DNA of 31,691 bases from NCBI GenBank assembly GCA_964558295.1, contig CAZLDQ010000046.1, positions 1-31,691 on the forward strand. Direction: 5' to 3'. The notes under the pieces are model-generated. The model saw nothing but the letters and a program-made list of their open reading frames with translations. It was not told the DNA's origin and searched no databases. The number at the start of each line of letters is the position of its first letter. Position 1 is the stretch's first letter. Positions 1 through 8,162 of this stretch are shown piece by piece. The position numbers and the translations under genes are program-made. Origin of the DNA: JBDKTH01 sp964558295 (lineage in GTDB: Bacteria; Planctomycetota; Planctomycetia; Pirellulales; Thermoguttaceae).

Positions 1-42
1 CGGCGGGGGGGGGGGGGGGGGGAGGGGGCGGGGAAGGGGGGG
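1..42. repeat. Near-pure poly-G tract at window edge
   Basis: The first 42 bases are almost all G, including an uninterrupted run of 18 G at positions 5-22. No coding frame or known element explains it. It could be a G-quadruplex-forming tract, but its place at the very edge also fits a contig-end or poly-G sequencing artefact. Confidence 0.6.
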
Positions 43-181
43 CCGATTCTAGCGCGAAACTCATTTGCGGCACATCAAATCCTTATCTCCGTGGGGAGAA
101 TCAGAGGGGAGACAAGATGCGCGAGGAATTCGGTGGAGTCATTGGGCCAATTCCACCCATCCCAACAGGAGGAACAACGGC

Positions 182-1318
182 ATGGCGAGAATCACTTCGG
201 GGCTAAGGGCGAAAGGAGGTTCATCGGCCTCTTGTCGTCGAGGTGTGACGTTGCTGGAGCTGTTAGTGGTGATCGCGATCATCGCGTTGTTGGCCGCGTT
301 GTTGTTTCCGGCCATTCAGGCTGCTCGGGAATCGGCGCGGCAGGGGGCATGTCAGAGCAACTTGCGGCAATTCGGCATCGGATTGGCGGCCCATGCCCAA
401 CGTCATGGGACCTTCTGCTCAGGGGCCTTTGATTGGAAGCGGGACGGATGTGTAACGGAGTTTGGCTGGGTGGCCGACCTGGTGAATGCCGGCATTCCGA
501 CGGGCCAGATGCTCTGTGCTTCGTCGCCTTGGGTGATCAGCGAAGCCTATTTGGATCTACTGACCCTCAGCAGCGCTGACTTTGACTGCTGTGAGTGTCT
601 GGGCTTAGATCGCGCCAAGGGAAGCACCGAGCAGGCGACTCCTGATGGGGCGATTGTCAAGAATCCATGCCGCGAACTCCTGGAAGACTCGCCTGCCGAT
701 CGCCGGGCGTTTGTCGAAGAGCGAATTTTCAAGAAGCACTACAACACCAACTATACGGCCAGTTGGTACCTGGTCCGATCGGGCGTCAAGCTTAACCCGG
801 CTACGGGCAATCTCTTGGCCAAGGCCGGCTGCGACGAGAAGACGCTCAAGAGCCGCCATTCGACGTTAGGCCCGCTGCAGCAAGGTTATGCGGATTCAGC
901 AGCCGGTGGTCTGGCCTTTCTCCCACTGCTCGGCTGCGGCGCTGCTGCGGGTCAGCTTTCCGCAGCGATGGGGTATGCGCCGTCGGGCGCGTTGACGGTG
1001 AAGTCGTTTACCGATGGTCCCGTGACGAATCCCGGCATGGCCCAGCTTCCCGATTTGAACAAGGCGCGGGAGGGCGCTGATGGCTGGTGGGCTCAATGGA
1101 ATGCCACGCGTCAGGACTTCCGCGGCTTCGCTCCGGTTCATCGCGGCTTGTGCAATATTCTCTTTGCTGATGGCGCCGTACGGTCGTACGAAGACAAGAA
1201 CGGGGACGGTTTGCTCAACGATGGGTTTCAGCCGACCGGCGTCACGGGAAACGGGTTTACGAGTGACGAAATCGAACTGCCTGGGGAAGAGGTGCTCAGC
1301 CGATGGTCGCTCCGGTAG
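182..1318 (+). CDS. DUF1559 prepilin-like protein (copy A)
   Basis: This is a 378-residue prepilin-like protein of the planctomycete DUF1559 type. I start it at the ATG at 182, which has an AGGAGG-type ribosome site about 8 bases upstream; a longer TTG-initiated frame from 65 has none. Residues 18-50 hold the class III signal: a basic patch, Gly before VTLLELLVVIAII (the cleavage site), a hydrophobic helix, then the PAIQAARESAR continuation. The C-terminal NILFADGAVR block is the usual DUF1559 ending. Family knowledge: such proteins are cleaved by a prepilin peptidase and inserted by a type II secretion/type IV pilus-like machine; their function is mostly unknown. It is a clear paralogue of the gene at 5478, sharing FCSGA-D-KRDGC, YNTNY-ASWYLVR and PLLGCGA. 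The first residue after the cleavage site is Val rather than the usual Phe. Confidence 0.9.
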   Translation: MARITSGLRAKGGSSASCRRGVTLLELLVVIAIIALLAALLFPAIQAARESARQGACQSNLRQFGIGLAAHAQRHGTFCSGAFDWKRDGCVTEFGWVADLVNAGIPTGQMLCASSPWVISEAYLDLLTLSSADFDCCECLGLDRAKGSTEQATPDGAIVKNPCRELLEDSPADRRAFVEERIFKKHYNTNYTASWYLVRSGVKLNPATGNLLAKAGCDEKTLKSRHSTLGPLQQGYADSAAGGLAFLPLLGCGAAAGQLSAAMGYAPSGALTVKSFTDGPVTNPGMAQLPDLNKAREGADGWWAQWNATRQDFRGFAPVHRGLCNILFADGAVRSYEDKNGDGLLNDGFQPTGVTGNGFTSDEIELPGEEVLSRWSLR

Positions 1319-1396
1319 TGAGCAACGAACGTGGGGAGGGAACCGCCCTGGCTGTGAAAAACGCTGCCCTGCTGTTTTTGGGGAGGAGTGATCGCT

Positions 1397-3517
1397 GTGA
1401 TTGGTGTGACTGGACGGGAGGCCGAGACGCCTGACGGGGGAGATCGCCGAGGCCGTCCGCGCGTCGTCGCAGGGCTTTGGCTTGCGCTGCTTTTGCTGGG
1501 AGTTGCCGCCGGGGGCTGCGGTGGGTGTGGATCGAGTAGTGGAGGTGGAGGGGACCCCTATGCGGCTTGGGGAGGAATGAGTGAAGAGGAATGGCGAAAG
1601 GTCAACGCCGAAGCCAAGGAGAAAGAGCGACGCGAGGCGGCGGCGGCCAAGGCTGCGGAGGAGAGACGCAAGGCCGAGGAGGCGGCGAAGAAACGGCGGG
1701 CGCAACGGAATCCGGGACAAGCCTCAGCCTCCCCGCCATCGCCGGCAGCCTCGCCGGCGGTTGACTCGGCGTTGACGCCGCCGCCTGTCGATACGGATCT
1801 CTTGCCTCCGCTTCCCCAGTTGCCGGAGAGCGTTGCCGAGTGGCAGGAGGGAGATCTCTACATTGCCCGTGTTCAAGGCAATCCGCAACTCGCAGTGGCC
1901 GTTACCCATTACGGCAAGCAGGCCGTTGGCGACGAGCGTGCTGCGACCGTTTTGAGCAATCTTCTGCCGCCGCCCGCGCTAACCGACTGGTTGGAGTCAC
2001 GACCGGAGCCCACTCCTCGTCCTCGTTCCACGAGAAAGAACCGTGGGGTGGATGCAAAGCCTGCGCCAACGCAACTGATCGAGGCGATTGCCGACGCGTT
2101 AGGAGCAAACGGCAGTCCCAAGGCCAGAGAGACGCTCGGTCAAATGATCGCGGGAACGGTCCCCACTGAGCAGGACCGGACGGCTGCCTTTGCGGCCCTG
2201 AAGAGCCTGGTTGATCATCCCAGTCTGGAGAACGAGGCCCTGCTGTTCGAGGTCTTGACGAAGCCCGACGCGGTGCGGCCCGCTGGGCGGGGCGAGGTTT
2301 CGGCGGACGAACTGCGAAGGAAGGCGTTGGAGTTGGTGCGTCCCCATGCGTCGCGGTGGCTGCGCCGCAAGGTGGCCGAATACATTGTGGCGCCGTCGAC
2401 TTCGCCTGCCGATCGCGATCTGCTTGGGCAGTTGACGGCGGAAGTGTGCCCGGAGAATCTCGAAGCCCATTTGATCCTCTACCGGAATTATGGAGTCACG
2501 GGGAGTCTGCGACTGGCCATCGAGCAGGAATTGGCCAGGTACAGTTCCGACACGCTTGGCTGCCTCCTTGGCGTTCCGGCTCTGTGTGAAAAGGCGTTGG
2601 CTAATCCTGATTGGCCGCGGCGCGTCACGGATCAGCTTTGGAGCGATTTGTCGGTGGAGCGGATCTGCCGCGGGTTGGAACAAGTTGGCACGTTCAAGGA
2701 GGATGGGTCGCTGGTCTGCCTGGCCAGCACGATCCCTTCGGACCTCGTGCGACACACCCTTTACAAGACGCTGGAAAAGCACTGGGAGGACGGGCCCCGG
2801 CCGCTGCGGACCACGGGGCTGGCTCGCGAGGTGTTTTGCGAGCCGGGCTTTCTTGCCGTGCTGAAGACGGTCTACCGCAAGGAGTCGTTGGCCGTTCGAT
2901 CGGAGGGGAACAAGTACGTTCCGGCAGGGAGGACGGACAAGGTTGCCAAGCTGCTCAGGATGCGTCAGAAACAGACGGAAGAACTTGATGGCGACTGGCA
3001 ACAGCTATCCCGGGAACTGCTCCAGGTGCTCTGTGGTCAGTTTCGTGCGACGGCACTCGCTCAGGCACGAAGCACCGCCTCGTCGGTTCGCCGGCCGCCG
3101 TTCGATCCGGCGGATTTTCCGCTGAGCCTCCACTCCGACCAGTCGGAATTTGGCGTCTACCGCTTCGACTGGGCCTCGGCGCATCAAGGGGTCGCTGGTG
3201 TGCCGTTGGATAGGTTGAAGATCGACTATATTCGCTTCGAGGAGAAGACCCGACCCGTGAAGGTCCAAGGGTTCTATCGTCGGCAATTGAAGGCCTGTGA
3301 AACCCATTTGCAGGACGACGGGGTGTGGCTGGACAGCGTTACGTGGGACCACGAGTCCGGTTGCCGCCGTTCGGTGGACGTGCTGATCACTTGCGTCAAC
3401 TCCGACATTCGTCGGTTGGCCGACGAGGAACAGAAGCTCGCCATCGACATCCTCTGCCTCGAAATCCGCGACCCGGTGGAGCCGGCCGGGTCCTCGGGCC
3501 GAGGTCATGGCGATTGA
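1397..3517 (+). CDS. Large lipoprotein-like protein of unknown function
   Basis: I do not recognise this ~706-residue protein. The GTG at 1397 lies 8 bases after GGGAGGAG; an earlier in-frame GTG at 1388 overlaps that site. The N-terminus has a basic stretch, a hydrophobic segment (WLALLLLGVAAG) and then GGCGGC, a weak lipobox suggesting a lipoprotein. An Ala/Glu/Lys/Arg-rich, probably coiled-coil segment follows (about residues 62-103), then a proline-rich linker (about 108-140). The rest is largely helical and contains paired-helix stretches that could be HEAT-like repeats; the last ~130 residues look beta-rich. It sits 79 bases after DUF1559 protein A on the same strand and may be co-transcribed with it. 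Its end overlaps the convergent gene by 13 bases. A scaffold role in the periplasm is only a guess. Confidence 0.82.
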   Translation: MIGVTGREAETPDGGDRRGRPRVVAGLWLALLLLGVAAGGCGGCGSSSGGGGDPYAAWGGMSEEEWRKVNAEAKEKERREAAAAKAAEERRKAEEAAKKRRAQRNPGQASASPPSPAASPAVDSALTPPPVDTDLLPPLPQLPESVAEWQEGDLYIARVQGNPQLAVAVTHYGKQAVGDERAATVLSNLLPPPALTDWLESRPEPTPRPRSTRKNRGVDAKPAPTQLIEAIADALGANGSPKARETLGQMIAGTVPTEQDRTAAFAALKSLVDHPSLENEALLFEVLTKPDAVRPAGRGEVSADELRRKALELVRPHASRWLRRKVAEYIVAPSTSPADRDLLGQLTAEVCPENLEAHLILYRNYGVTGSLRLAIEQELARYSSDTLGCLLGVPALCEKALANPDWPRRVTDQLWSDLSVERICRGLEQVGTFKEDGSLVCLASTIPSDLVRHTLYKTLEKHWEDGPRPLRTTGLAREVFCEPGFLAVLKTVYRKESLAVRSEGNKYVPAGRTDKVAKLLRMRQKQTEELDGDWQQLSRELLQVLCGQFRATALAQARSTASSVRRPPFDPADFPLSLHSDQSEFGVYRFDWASAHQGVAGVPLDRLKIDYIRFEEKTRPVKVQGFYRRQLKACETHLQDDGVWLDSVTWDHESGCRRSVDVLITCVNSDIRRLADEEQKLAIDILCLEIRDPVEPAGSSGRGHGD

Positions 3518-4914
3518 CTCTCGTTCTTCGTTTTTGGCGGCGGAGTTCCGCGGAGATCTAGACAAAGCAGCGTCTCTTCGTTGCGCAGGTAGAGAAGCCC
3601 GCGGTGCAAGGCCGGGGCGGTGAAACAGGGGGCAGCCATCAGTGGTTTGGCGGTGATTGAAGCGAGGAGGGGCTTCGTGGGATTGATGTCGAGCGAGGCC
3701 AGGTGGCCCTTCTCGCCCCAGAGGAGGAAGCGGTTGTCGACGGCCAGCGATGCCCCGGCCCCCAGCCGGGAACGCCACTTCCAACACAAGCGGCCCGTGC
3801 GTATTTCCACGCAGCGGAAGCTGTTGTCGGACGCAAAGCCGTAGAGATACCCATCAGCGCAGACGAGGTTGTTGTATTGACTGTCTAGCGACGTAGGGTT
3901 TTGCCACAGTACGTCGTAGTCTCCCGGTTCCTTCACCTGAACGCAGAGGCTTCCTGCGCAAAAGGCCGAAACAAGAACCATGTCTTGGCTGACCACCGGC
4001 GAGGTGGCGTTCTCTTTCTGGGGATTGCGAGCGGAGAAGGGAATGCACCACCAGACGTGCCCCGACGCGGGATCCAGGGCCACCAGGCCGTCCCGCGTGA
4101 AAACGAACACATAGCGTTGGCCATGGATCGTGGCGGCGCAGGCCGAGGCGTAGCTGGCTCCGTGATTTGTGGCGGTCCAGAGTGTCTGGCCGGTGTTCTT
4201 GTCGATGGCGACGATTCCGGCCCCGGTCTTCACTCCGCCGATGTTGAGGATCAACCGGTCGTTTTCCACCAGCGGACTGACCGCAACGGCGAACATTCCG
4301 GGCTCAACGTGGTATTGCTTGGCCAGCGAGCGTTCCCAAAGCTTCCGACCGTCTTCCATGGCGAGGCAGTACAATCGACCTTCGGCGCCCAGCGCGTAGA
4401 CCTGGGATTGATCGATGGTGGGCGTACTATAGGGACCGCTGCTGTAGTTGTAGCGGCACTCATACGCGGTCGGCCAGGCAAATCGCCATCGTGGTTCGCC
4501 CGTCTCCGCGTCGAGGCAGTCCACGATTTCCTGGTTCTCTTCGCGGTGAAACACGATCAGCCGGTCCCCGTCGACGACCGGCGCGCTGTATCCCGTACCG
4601 ATGCGCCTTCGCCATTTCTCCGGAGGTCCAGACGCCGGCCAGGTGGTGAGGACGTTGTTTTCCGGAGAATGGCTCGTGCGAAACGGTCCGAAGAGGTTTG
4701 GCCAGCCAAGCGACGTCGCCGGGGCCATGTCGCTTGGCTGTCGGGTGGGCTGCGTGTGGGGTACTGCGGCGTTCTCCGTTTGCTCGGCGGGCAAGTGGTT
4801 CTCTCCGGCATTTGGGGTGGACCTTAACGGCAGCCGGCCAAGAAGCACGCCGCTCGTCAACGCGAAAGCGACCGAGACGATTGCGTACCAGCGATGCTTT
4901 GAAAAAAACGCCAT
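3505..4914 (-). CDS. Membrane-anchored PQQ-type beta-propeller protein
   Basis: This is a 469-residue protein of the PQQ-like (BamB/quinoprotein-type) beta-propeller superfamily. The ATG at 4914 precedes MAFFSKHRWY; a TTG-started extension to 4956 is less likely. One hydrophobic segment at residues 9-27 could be a signal anchor, followed by a low-complexity linker to about 65. The propeller runs from about residue 70 to the end, with repeated blades such as YSAPVVDGDRLIV, VDCLDAETGEPRW, VYALGAEGRLYCL and IVAIDKNTGQTLW. In planctomycetes, proteins opening with WPNLFGP and similar words are common exported propellers with no proven enzyme activity. I see no cytochrome motif or dehydrogenase-type calcium/PQQ ligands, so a binding or scaffold role is as likely as catalysis. 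It is convergent with the gene at 1397 and seems to be its own transcription unit. Confidence 0.9.
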   Translation of the reverse strand: MAFFSKHRWYAIVSVAFALTSGVLLGRLPLRSTPNAGENHLPAEQTENAAVPHTQPTRQPSDMAPATSLGWPNLFGPFRTSHSPENNVLTTWPASGPPEKWRRRIGTGYSAPVVDGDRLIVFHREENQEIVDCLDAETGEPRWRFAWPTAYECRYNYSSGPYSTPTIDQSQVYALGAEGRLYCLAMEDGRKLWERSLAKQYHVEPGMFAVAVSPLVENDRLILNIGGVKTGAGIVAIDKNTGQTLWTATNHGASYASACAATIHGQRYVFVFTRDGLVALDPASGHVWWCIPFSARNPQKENATSPVVSQDMVLVSAFCAGSLCVQVKEPGDYDVLWQNPTSLDSQYNNLVCADGYLYGFASDNSFRCVEIRTGRLCWKWRSRLGAGASLAVDNRFLLWGEKGHLASLDINPTKPLLASITAKPLMAAPCFTAPALHRGLLYLRNEETLLCLDLRGTPPPKTKNESQSP

Positions 4915-5477
4915 TTGATTCGCCCATCCACTGCGATTGGATCTCGCCCCGACCAATCGACGGTCAGGTCAACAGCCGCGAGGATGCTCGTGTTACGGAG
5001 TTGCAGGGTCCTCGGTTCTGTGTGCATGGGCCTGCTCATTTAACGCTAACAATCCGCCGGGGGAGCGAACGAGTCTGCGATTGATTTTCCATAACCGTAA
5101 AACAATCGAACTCTCATTCTTCGCCCATCAAATCCTGACACGTGTGTTGATAATTGGGACACGAAGAGACAGCCGAACCGGCCGGCAAGAACTTGCCGAT
5201 CGACTTGGCGAGAAGGCCTGCACGTCCAACGTCCTCCGGTCGGGCGCCGATCGCCCTGTACAACGCAAACGGACAGGTGTCATCGTGGAGGTCATCGTCA
5301 AACGGCTTGCGGCAAACCACAACACCAGAAGGTCGACTTGGGAAAGGAGGTGTACGTTTTCGGCGAGAGTTGTGTGAATGGGGAAAACGAAGAGCTTGCT
5401 TCCATGTTGGGGCGGCTCGACCTGCAGTAGGTTTTCGTTGAATCAGACCAAGTGTTTTCAGGAATGGGAGCGATTAG
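4915..5477. other. Intergenic region between divergent genes
   Basis: This 563-base gap separates the minus-strand propeller gene from DUF1559 protein B and should hold both promoters. I could not assign a convincing -35/-10 pair. The stretch around 5080-5160 is AT-richer than its surroundings and contains an 8-base palindrome, ACACGTGT, at about 5138. A possible small minus-strand reading frame (5114-5320) lies inside. Confidence 0.5.
5114..5320 (-). CDS. Possible small Cys-containing protein or gene remnant
   Basis: This 68-residue reading frame, starting with GTG at 5320, has a protein-like composition: CPFALYRAIGARPEDVGR, a run KSIGKFLPAGS and four cysteines (3, 15, 54, 62). I do not recognise it. 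No ribosome site precedes the GTG, and the frame stays open further upstream without an ATG, so it may be a remnant that lost its start. It lies in the gap between two divergent genes. It could also be chance; the call rests on composition alone. Confidence 0.25.
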   Translation of the reverse strand: MVCRKPFDDDLHDDTCPFALYRAIGARPEDVGRAGLLAKSIGKFLPAGSAVSSCPNYQHTCQDLMGEE

Positions 5478-6644
5478 ATGAAGCGTAAAGGTTTTACCCT
5501 CGTCGAGATGCTGGTGGTCATCGCGATCATTGGTATTCTCATTGCCCTCTTGTTGCCCGCCTTGCAGGCTGCCCGCGAGGCCGCCCGCAGCGCCCAGTGC
5601 AAGAGCAACCTCCGTCAGTTCGGCATCGGCTTTCAATTGCATGCCGACCGTGATCCGGCCCAGCGGTTCTGCAGCGGTGCGTATGACCTCAAGCGCGATG
5701 GGTGCCCCGATACGTGGGGTTGGGTCGCCGACATGGTGAACATGAACATCTGCCGTCCCGGCGATCTCCTCGATCCTTCGAACCCCTGTAAGAGTCTCGA
5801 GAAGTTGAACGAACTGCTCGGCGGCGACACTTCGTCGCCGGACTCCGGATGCCCCGACGCCACACGGATCACTGACGGCGCTTGTGGGGCCTTCCCCACG
5901 GGCACGGGCCTGCCGGGTTACGTTGCCCAGCACTTCATGGACAAGGGCTACAACACCAACTATGTGGCTAGCTGGTACCTGGTTCGCGGGTCGGTCAAGA
6001 CCACGTGGAATAACACGACGAAGGAATTCGTTACGGCGGGCGGCGAGTTGAAGGGGCTTGGCAACGTGACTGGCCCGTTGACCCGGAACGCTCTGCTGAG
6101 CTCGAAAATCCCGTCTTCCAACATCCCGTTGCTCGGCTGCGGCGCTCCCGGCGATCCGAAGGAAGCCATTGCCAGCGCGACGGTCGCCTCGTCCGTCTCG
6201 GGCAAGGAATTCGTCACGGCCGGACAGCGGTTGACAGAATCGTTCAACGACGGGCCGGCGATTACGGGGACGAACCTCGTCACCGTCGACCTCCTCAAGA
6301 CAGCGGGGACCAGCTTGCAGGCCCAGATTGAGGGCGAGGCGACCGGGGAATGGAATTCCCTCCCCTTCTTGCAGGACACCCGCGACTGGTGGGCGATCCA
6401 CGCCGGCGAGTGCAACATTCTGATGGCTGACGGCAGCGTGCGGACCTTCACCGACCTCAACGGCGACAAGTACCTGAACCCGGGTTTCGACATTGCCACG
6501 TCGCCAGACGGTCTATACAACCAGAGCGGCTACGCTCCGGGCAAGCCTGAACTGCCCCCGACCGAGATCTTCTCGGGCCTGTTCATCGACAGCACTTTCA
6601 CCCAGAAGATGACGAACCTCGAAGCCGCTCCGGCTAACCCGTAG
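5478..6644 (+). CDS. DUF1559 prepilin-like protein (copy B)
   Basis: This 388-residue DUF1559 protein begins at the ATG at 5478, with GGGAG about 8 bases upstream. It has a textbook class III prepilin signal: MKRKG, then FTLVEMLVVIAIIGILIALLLPAL, with cleavage expected after Gly5, followed by QAAREAARSAQCKSNLRQFG. The C-terminal NILMADGSVR block matches the family. Along most of its length it parallels copy A at 182: FCSGAYDLKRDGC, WGWVADMVN, YNTNYVASWYLVR and PLLGCGA. Seven or more cysteines outside the signal are shared in type, suggesting disulfides in an exported globular head. Expected processing is by a prepilin peptidase, with export by a type II/type IV-pilus-like system. A strong hairpin follows the stop, so it is probably monocistronic. 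Confidence 0.93.
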   Translation: MKRKGFTLVEMLVVIAIIGILIALLLPALQAAREAARSAQCKSNLRQFGIGFQLHADRDPAQRFCSGAYDLKRDGCPDTWGWVADMVNMNICRPGDLLDPSNPCKSLEKLNELLGGDTSSPDSGCPDATRITDGACGAFPTGTGLPGYVAQHFMDKGYNTNYVASWYLVRGSVKTTWNNTTKEFVTAGGELKGLGNVTGPLTRNALLSSKIPSSNIPLLGCGAPGDPKEAIASATVASSVSGKEFVTAGQRLTESFNDGPAITGTNLVTVDLLKTAGTSLQAQIEGEATGEWNSLPFLQDTRDWWAIHAGECNILMADGSVRTFTDLNGDKYLNPGFDIATSPDGLYNQSGYAPGKPELPPTEIFSGLFIDSTFTQKMTNLEAAPANP

Positions 6645-6962
6645 GTCGACAGAGCGCCTGGTCCATCCAGTTGTGAATGGGAGATGATCCCTGGCAGACG
6701 AGCGGCGCTGTGCTTCTCGTCTGCCCTTGTTTCTTGAACGCCTGGAAACATTGGGGGGCAACGGTGCGTGGAGCGTGACGGAGGAGGGTTGCGAGACTCT
6801 AACGGTTTGCTAGGAGCTCCCTAATGGTCACGGTTTATGCTTGCGTCCAGGACGTGAACCTGTTTTCCCAGTGAATCGTGAATGTCGGTCCGATCTCCGG
6901 TTGTGCAACAAGTTGCATGTACCTGCGATTCAATCGTGTGTTGATCCTGGAGGAGTCTGTCG
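6645..6962. other. Intergenic region after DUF1559 copy B
   Basis: This 318-base gap holds the hairpin terminator at 6693-6725 and, just before the next gene, a strong GGAGGAG ribosome site at 6949-6955. I see no further gene; a promoter for the next gene is expected here but I could not place it. Confidence 0.5.
6693..6736 (+). terminator. Hairpin terminator after DUF1559 copy B
   Basis: GGCAGACGAG (6693-6702) and CTCGTCTGCC (6716-6725) form a perfect 10-bp stem with a 13-base loop, 49 bases past the stop codon. A T-rich tail (CTTGTTTCTT) follows, which fits a Rho-independent terminator. Confidence 0.75.
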
Positions 6963-8093
6963 ATGCACATGCGGCAGTGGAGCCTGATCCTGGCGGGGTG
7001 CGTTCTCTTGGGTGGCATGGGGCTGTGGGGAGCGGGGCGTGTGGGACTGCCTCTCGGTCGGGGCATTCACCGGGCGCAGGCTACGGAGGAGTCGCTCCGG
7101 AAGTTGCCGCGAGTGGTGGTGGAGAAACGCTTCCAGAATCTCGGGATTCTCGAACCGAATCAGACGTGCGAGTACACCTTCCTGATTCGCAACGAAGGGG
7201 AGGGGCCGCTGCAATTGAATCGTGGGGGGACCTCGTGCAAGTGTACGATGAGTCATCTCCCGCAAGGCGAAGTGCCGCCTGGCGGTCAGGTGCCCGTGGT
7301 CGTTTCTTCGAAGGTCGAGGACACGAAGGGGGACTTCAGCCACCGTGCTACGATACTGACGAACGATCCGAAGACGCCGCGAATCGATTTGCAGATTACC
7401 GGCACGATCCGCGCAATTCTGGCCGCGTTTCCAGCAGAGCTGACGGCGCGGGCGAATCGTGGGCGGGCCGCATCGGCCGAGACGATCATCTATTCCGAAG
7501 TCTGGGACCAGTTTACGTTACAGGTCGCTCCGGGAAATGGAATGACGTGCGAGGTTTTGCCGGTTGACCCCGGAGTTCTTCGAGGGCTGGGAGCACGAGC
7601 TGGTCAGTGTGTTCGGGTCATGCTCCCTCCCCGGGATCAACAGGGCACGTATGAGGAGCACCTTGAAGTCACGGCGACGCCTTCCTCCCCTGGTGAATCG
7701 GCGCGGTCGCTTCTTCTGAAAATCTATCAGACGGTTCCAAGTCTTGTCGCCCTTCACGGCGACAAGTTCGACCGGCGGACCAAGGAGCTGCACTTGGGCA
7801 CGATCCGGCCACACGAGGGGGCACGCGGGCGGGTGGTGTTGGTGATCCGCGATGAACCCCACACGTTTCACATCGGGAGCATCACGGCGACGCCCCCCTT
7901 TTTGAAGGTCGCGGTGAATGCCGTGGATTCTGCCAAGGACGGGCCGGCGGTTTACGCGATTGACGTCGAGGTGCCCGAGGATGCTCCGAGCAGCAACTAC
8001 CTTTCGAAGAAGGGGTCGGTGGCAATCGAGACCGATCACCCGGAGATTCCTCGGATCGAGTTTGCCGTGTGTTTTGCCGTGATCAGCCGGTAG
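6963..8093 (+). CDS. Exported DUF1573 domain protein
   Basis: This 376-residue protein starts at the ATG at 6963, seven bases after GGAGGAG; an ATG two codons on is possible. Residues 4-28 form an N-terminal hydrophobic segment (LILAGCVLLGGMGLWGAG), so it is exported or membrane-anchored. Residues about 52-150 match DUF1573, an Ig-like beta-sandwich: FQNLGILEPNQTCEYTFLIR, a TSCKC pair (92 and 94), a proline-glycine turn (VPPGGQVP), and ILTNDPKTPRIDLQITG. The rest (to 376) looks like further beta-sandwich domains with a second, weaker cycle ending VAIETDHPEIPRIEFAV. DUF1573 proteins are common in Bacteroidota and Planctomycetota; their role is unknown. The PilM-fusion gene follows 69 bases downstream on the same strand and may be co-transcribed. 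Confidence 0.9.
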   Translation: MHMRQWSLILAGCVLLGGMGLWGAGRVGLPLGRGIHRAQATEESLRKLPRVVVEKRFQNLGILEPNQTCEYTFLIRNEGEGPLQLNRGGTSCKCTMSHLPQGEVPPGGQVPVVVSSKVEDTKGDFSHRATILTNDPKTPRIDLQITGTIRAILAAFPAELTARANRGRAASAETIIYSEVWDQFTLQVAPGNGMTCEVLPVDPGVLRGLGARAGQCVRVMLPPRDQQGTYEEHLEVTATPSSPGESARSLLLKIYQTVPSLVALHGDKFDRRTKELHLGTIRPHEGARGRVVLVIRDEPHTFHIGSITATPPFLKVAVNAVDSAKDGPAVYAIDVEVPEDAPSSNYLSKKGSVAIETDHPEIPRIEFAVCFAVISR

Positions 8094-8162
8094 TTCGATG
8101 ATGGATTTCTCATTTGTCGCTAACATTTCTCTCATTCTTTCTGGCTAGGATGACACTGGGGT

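Noticed and set aside
3901..4827. 308-codon plus-strand frame opposite the beta-propeller gene
   Set aside because: No domain; the minus strand carries clear propeller repeats.
8115..8151. Promoter-like TTGTCG and TAGGAT upstream of the PilM fusion
   Set aside because: The spacing (about 25 bases) is too long for a standard promoter.
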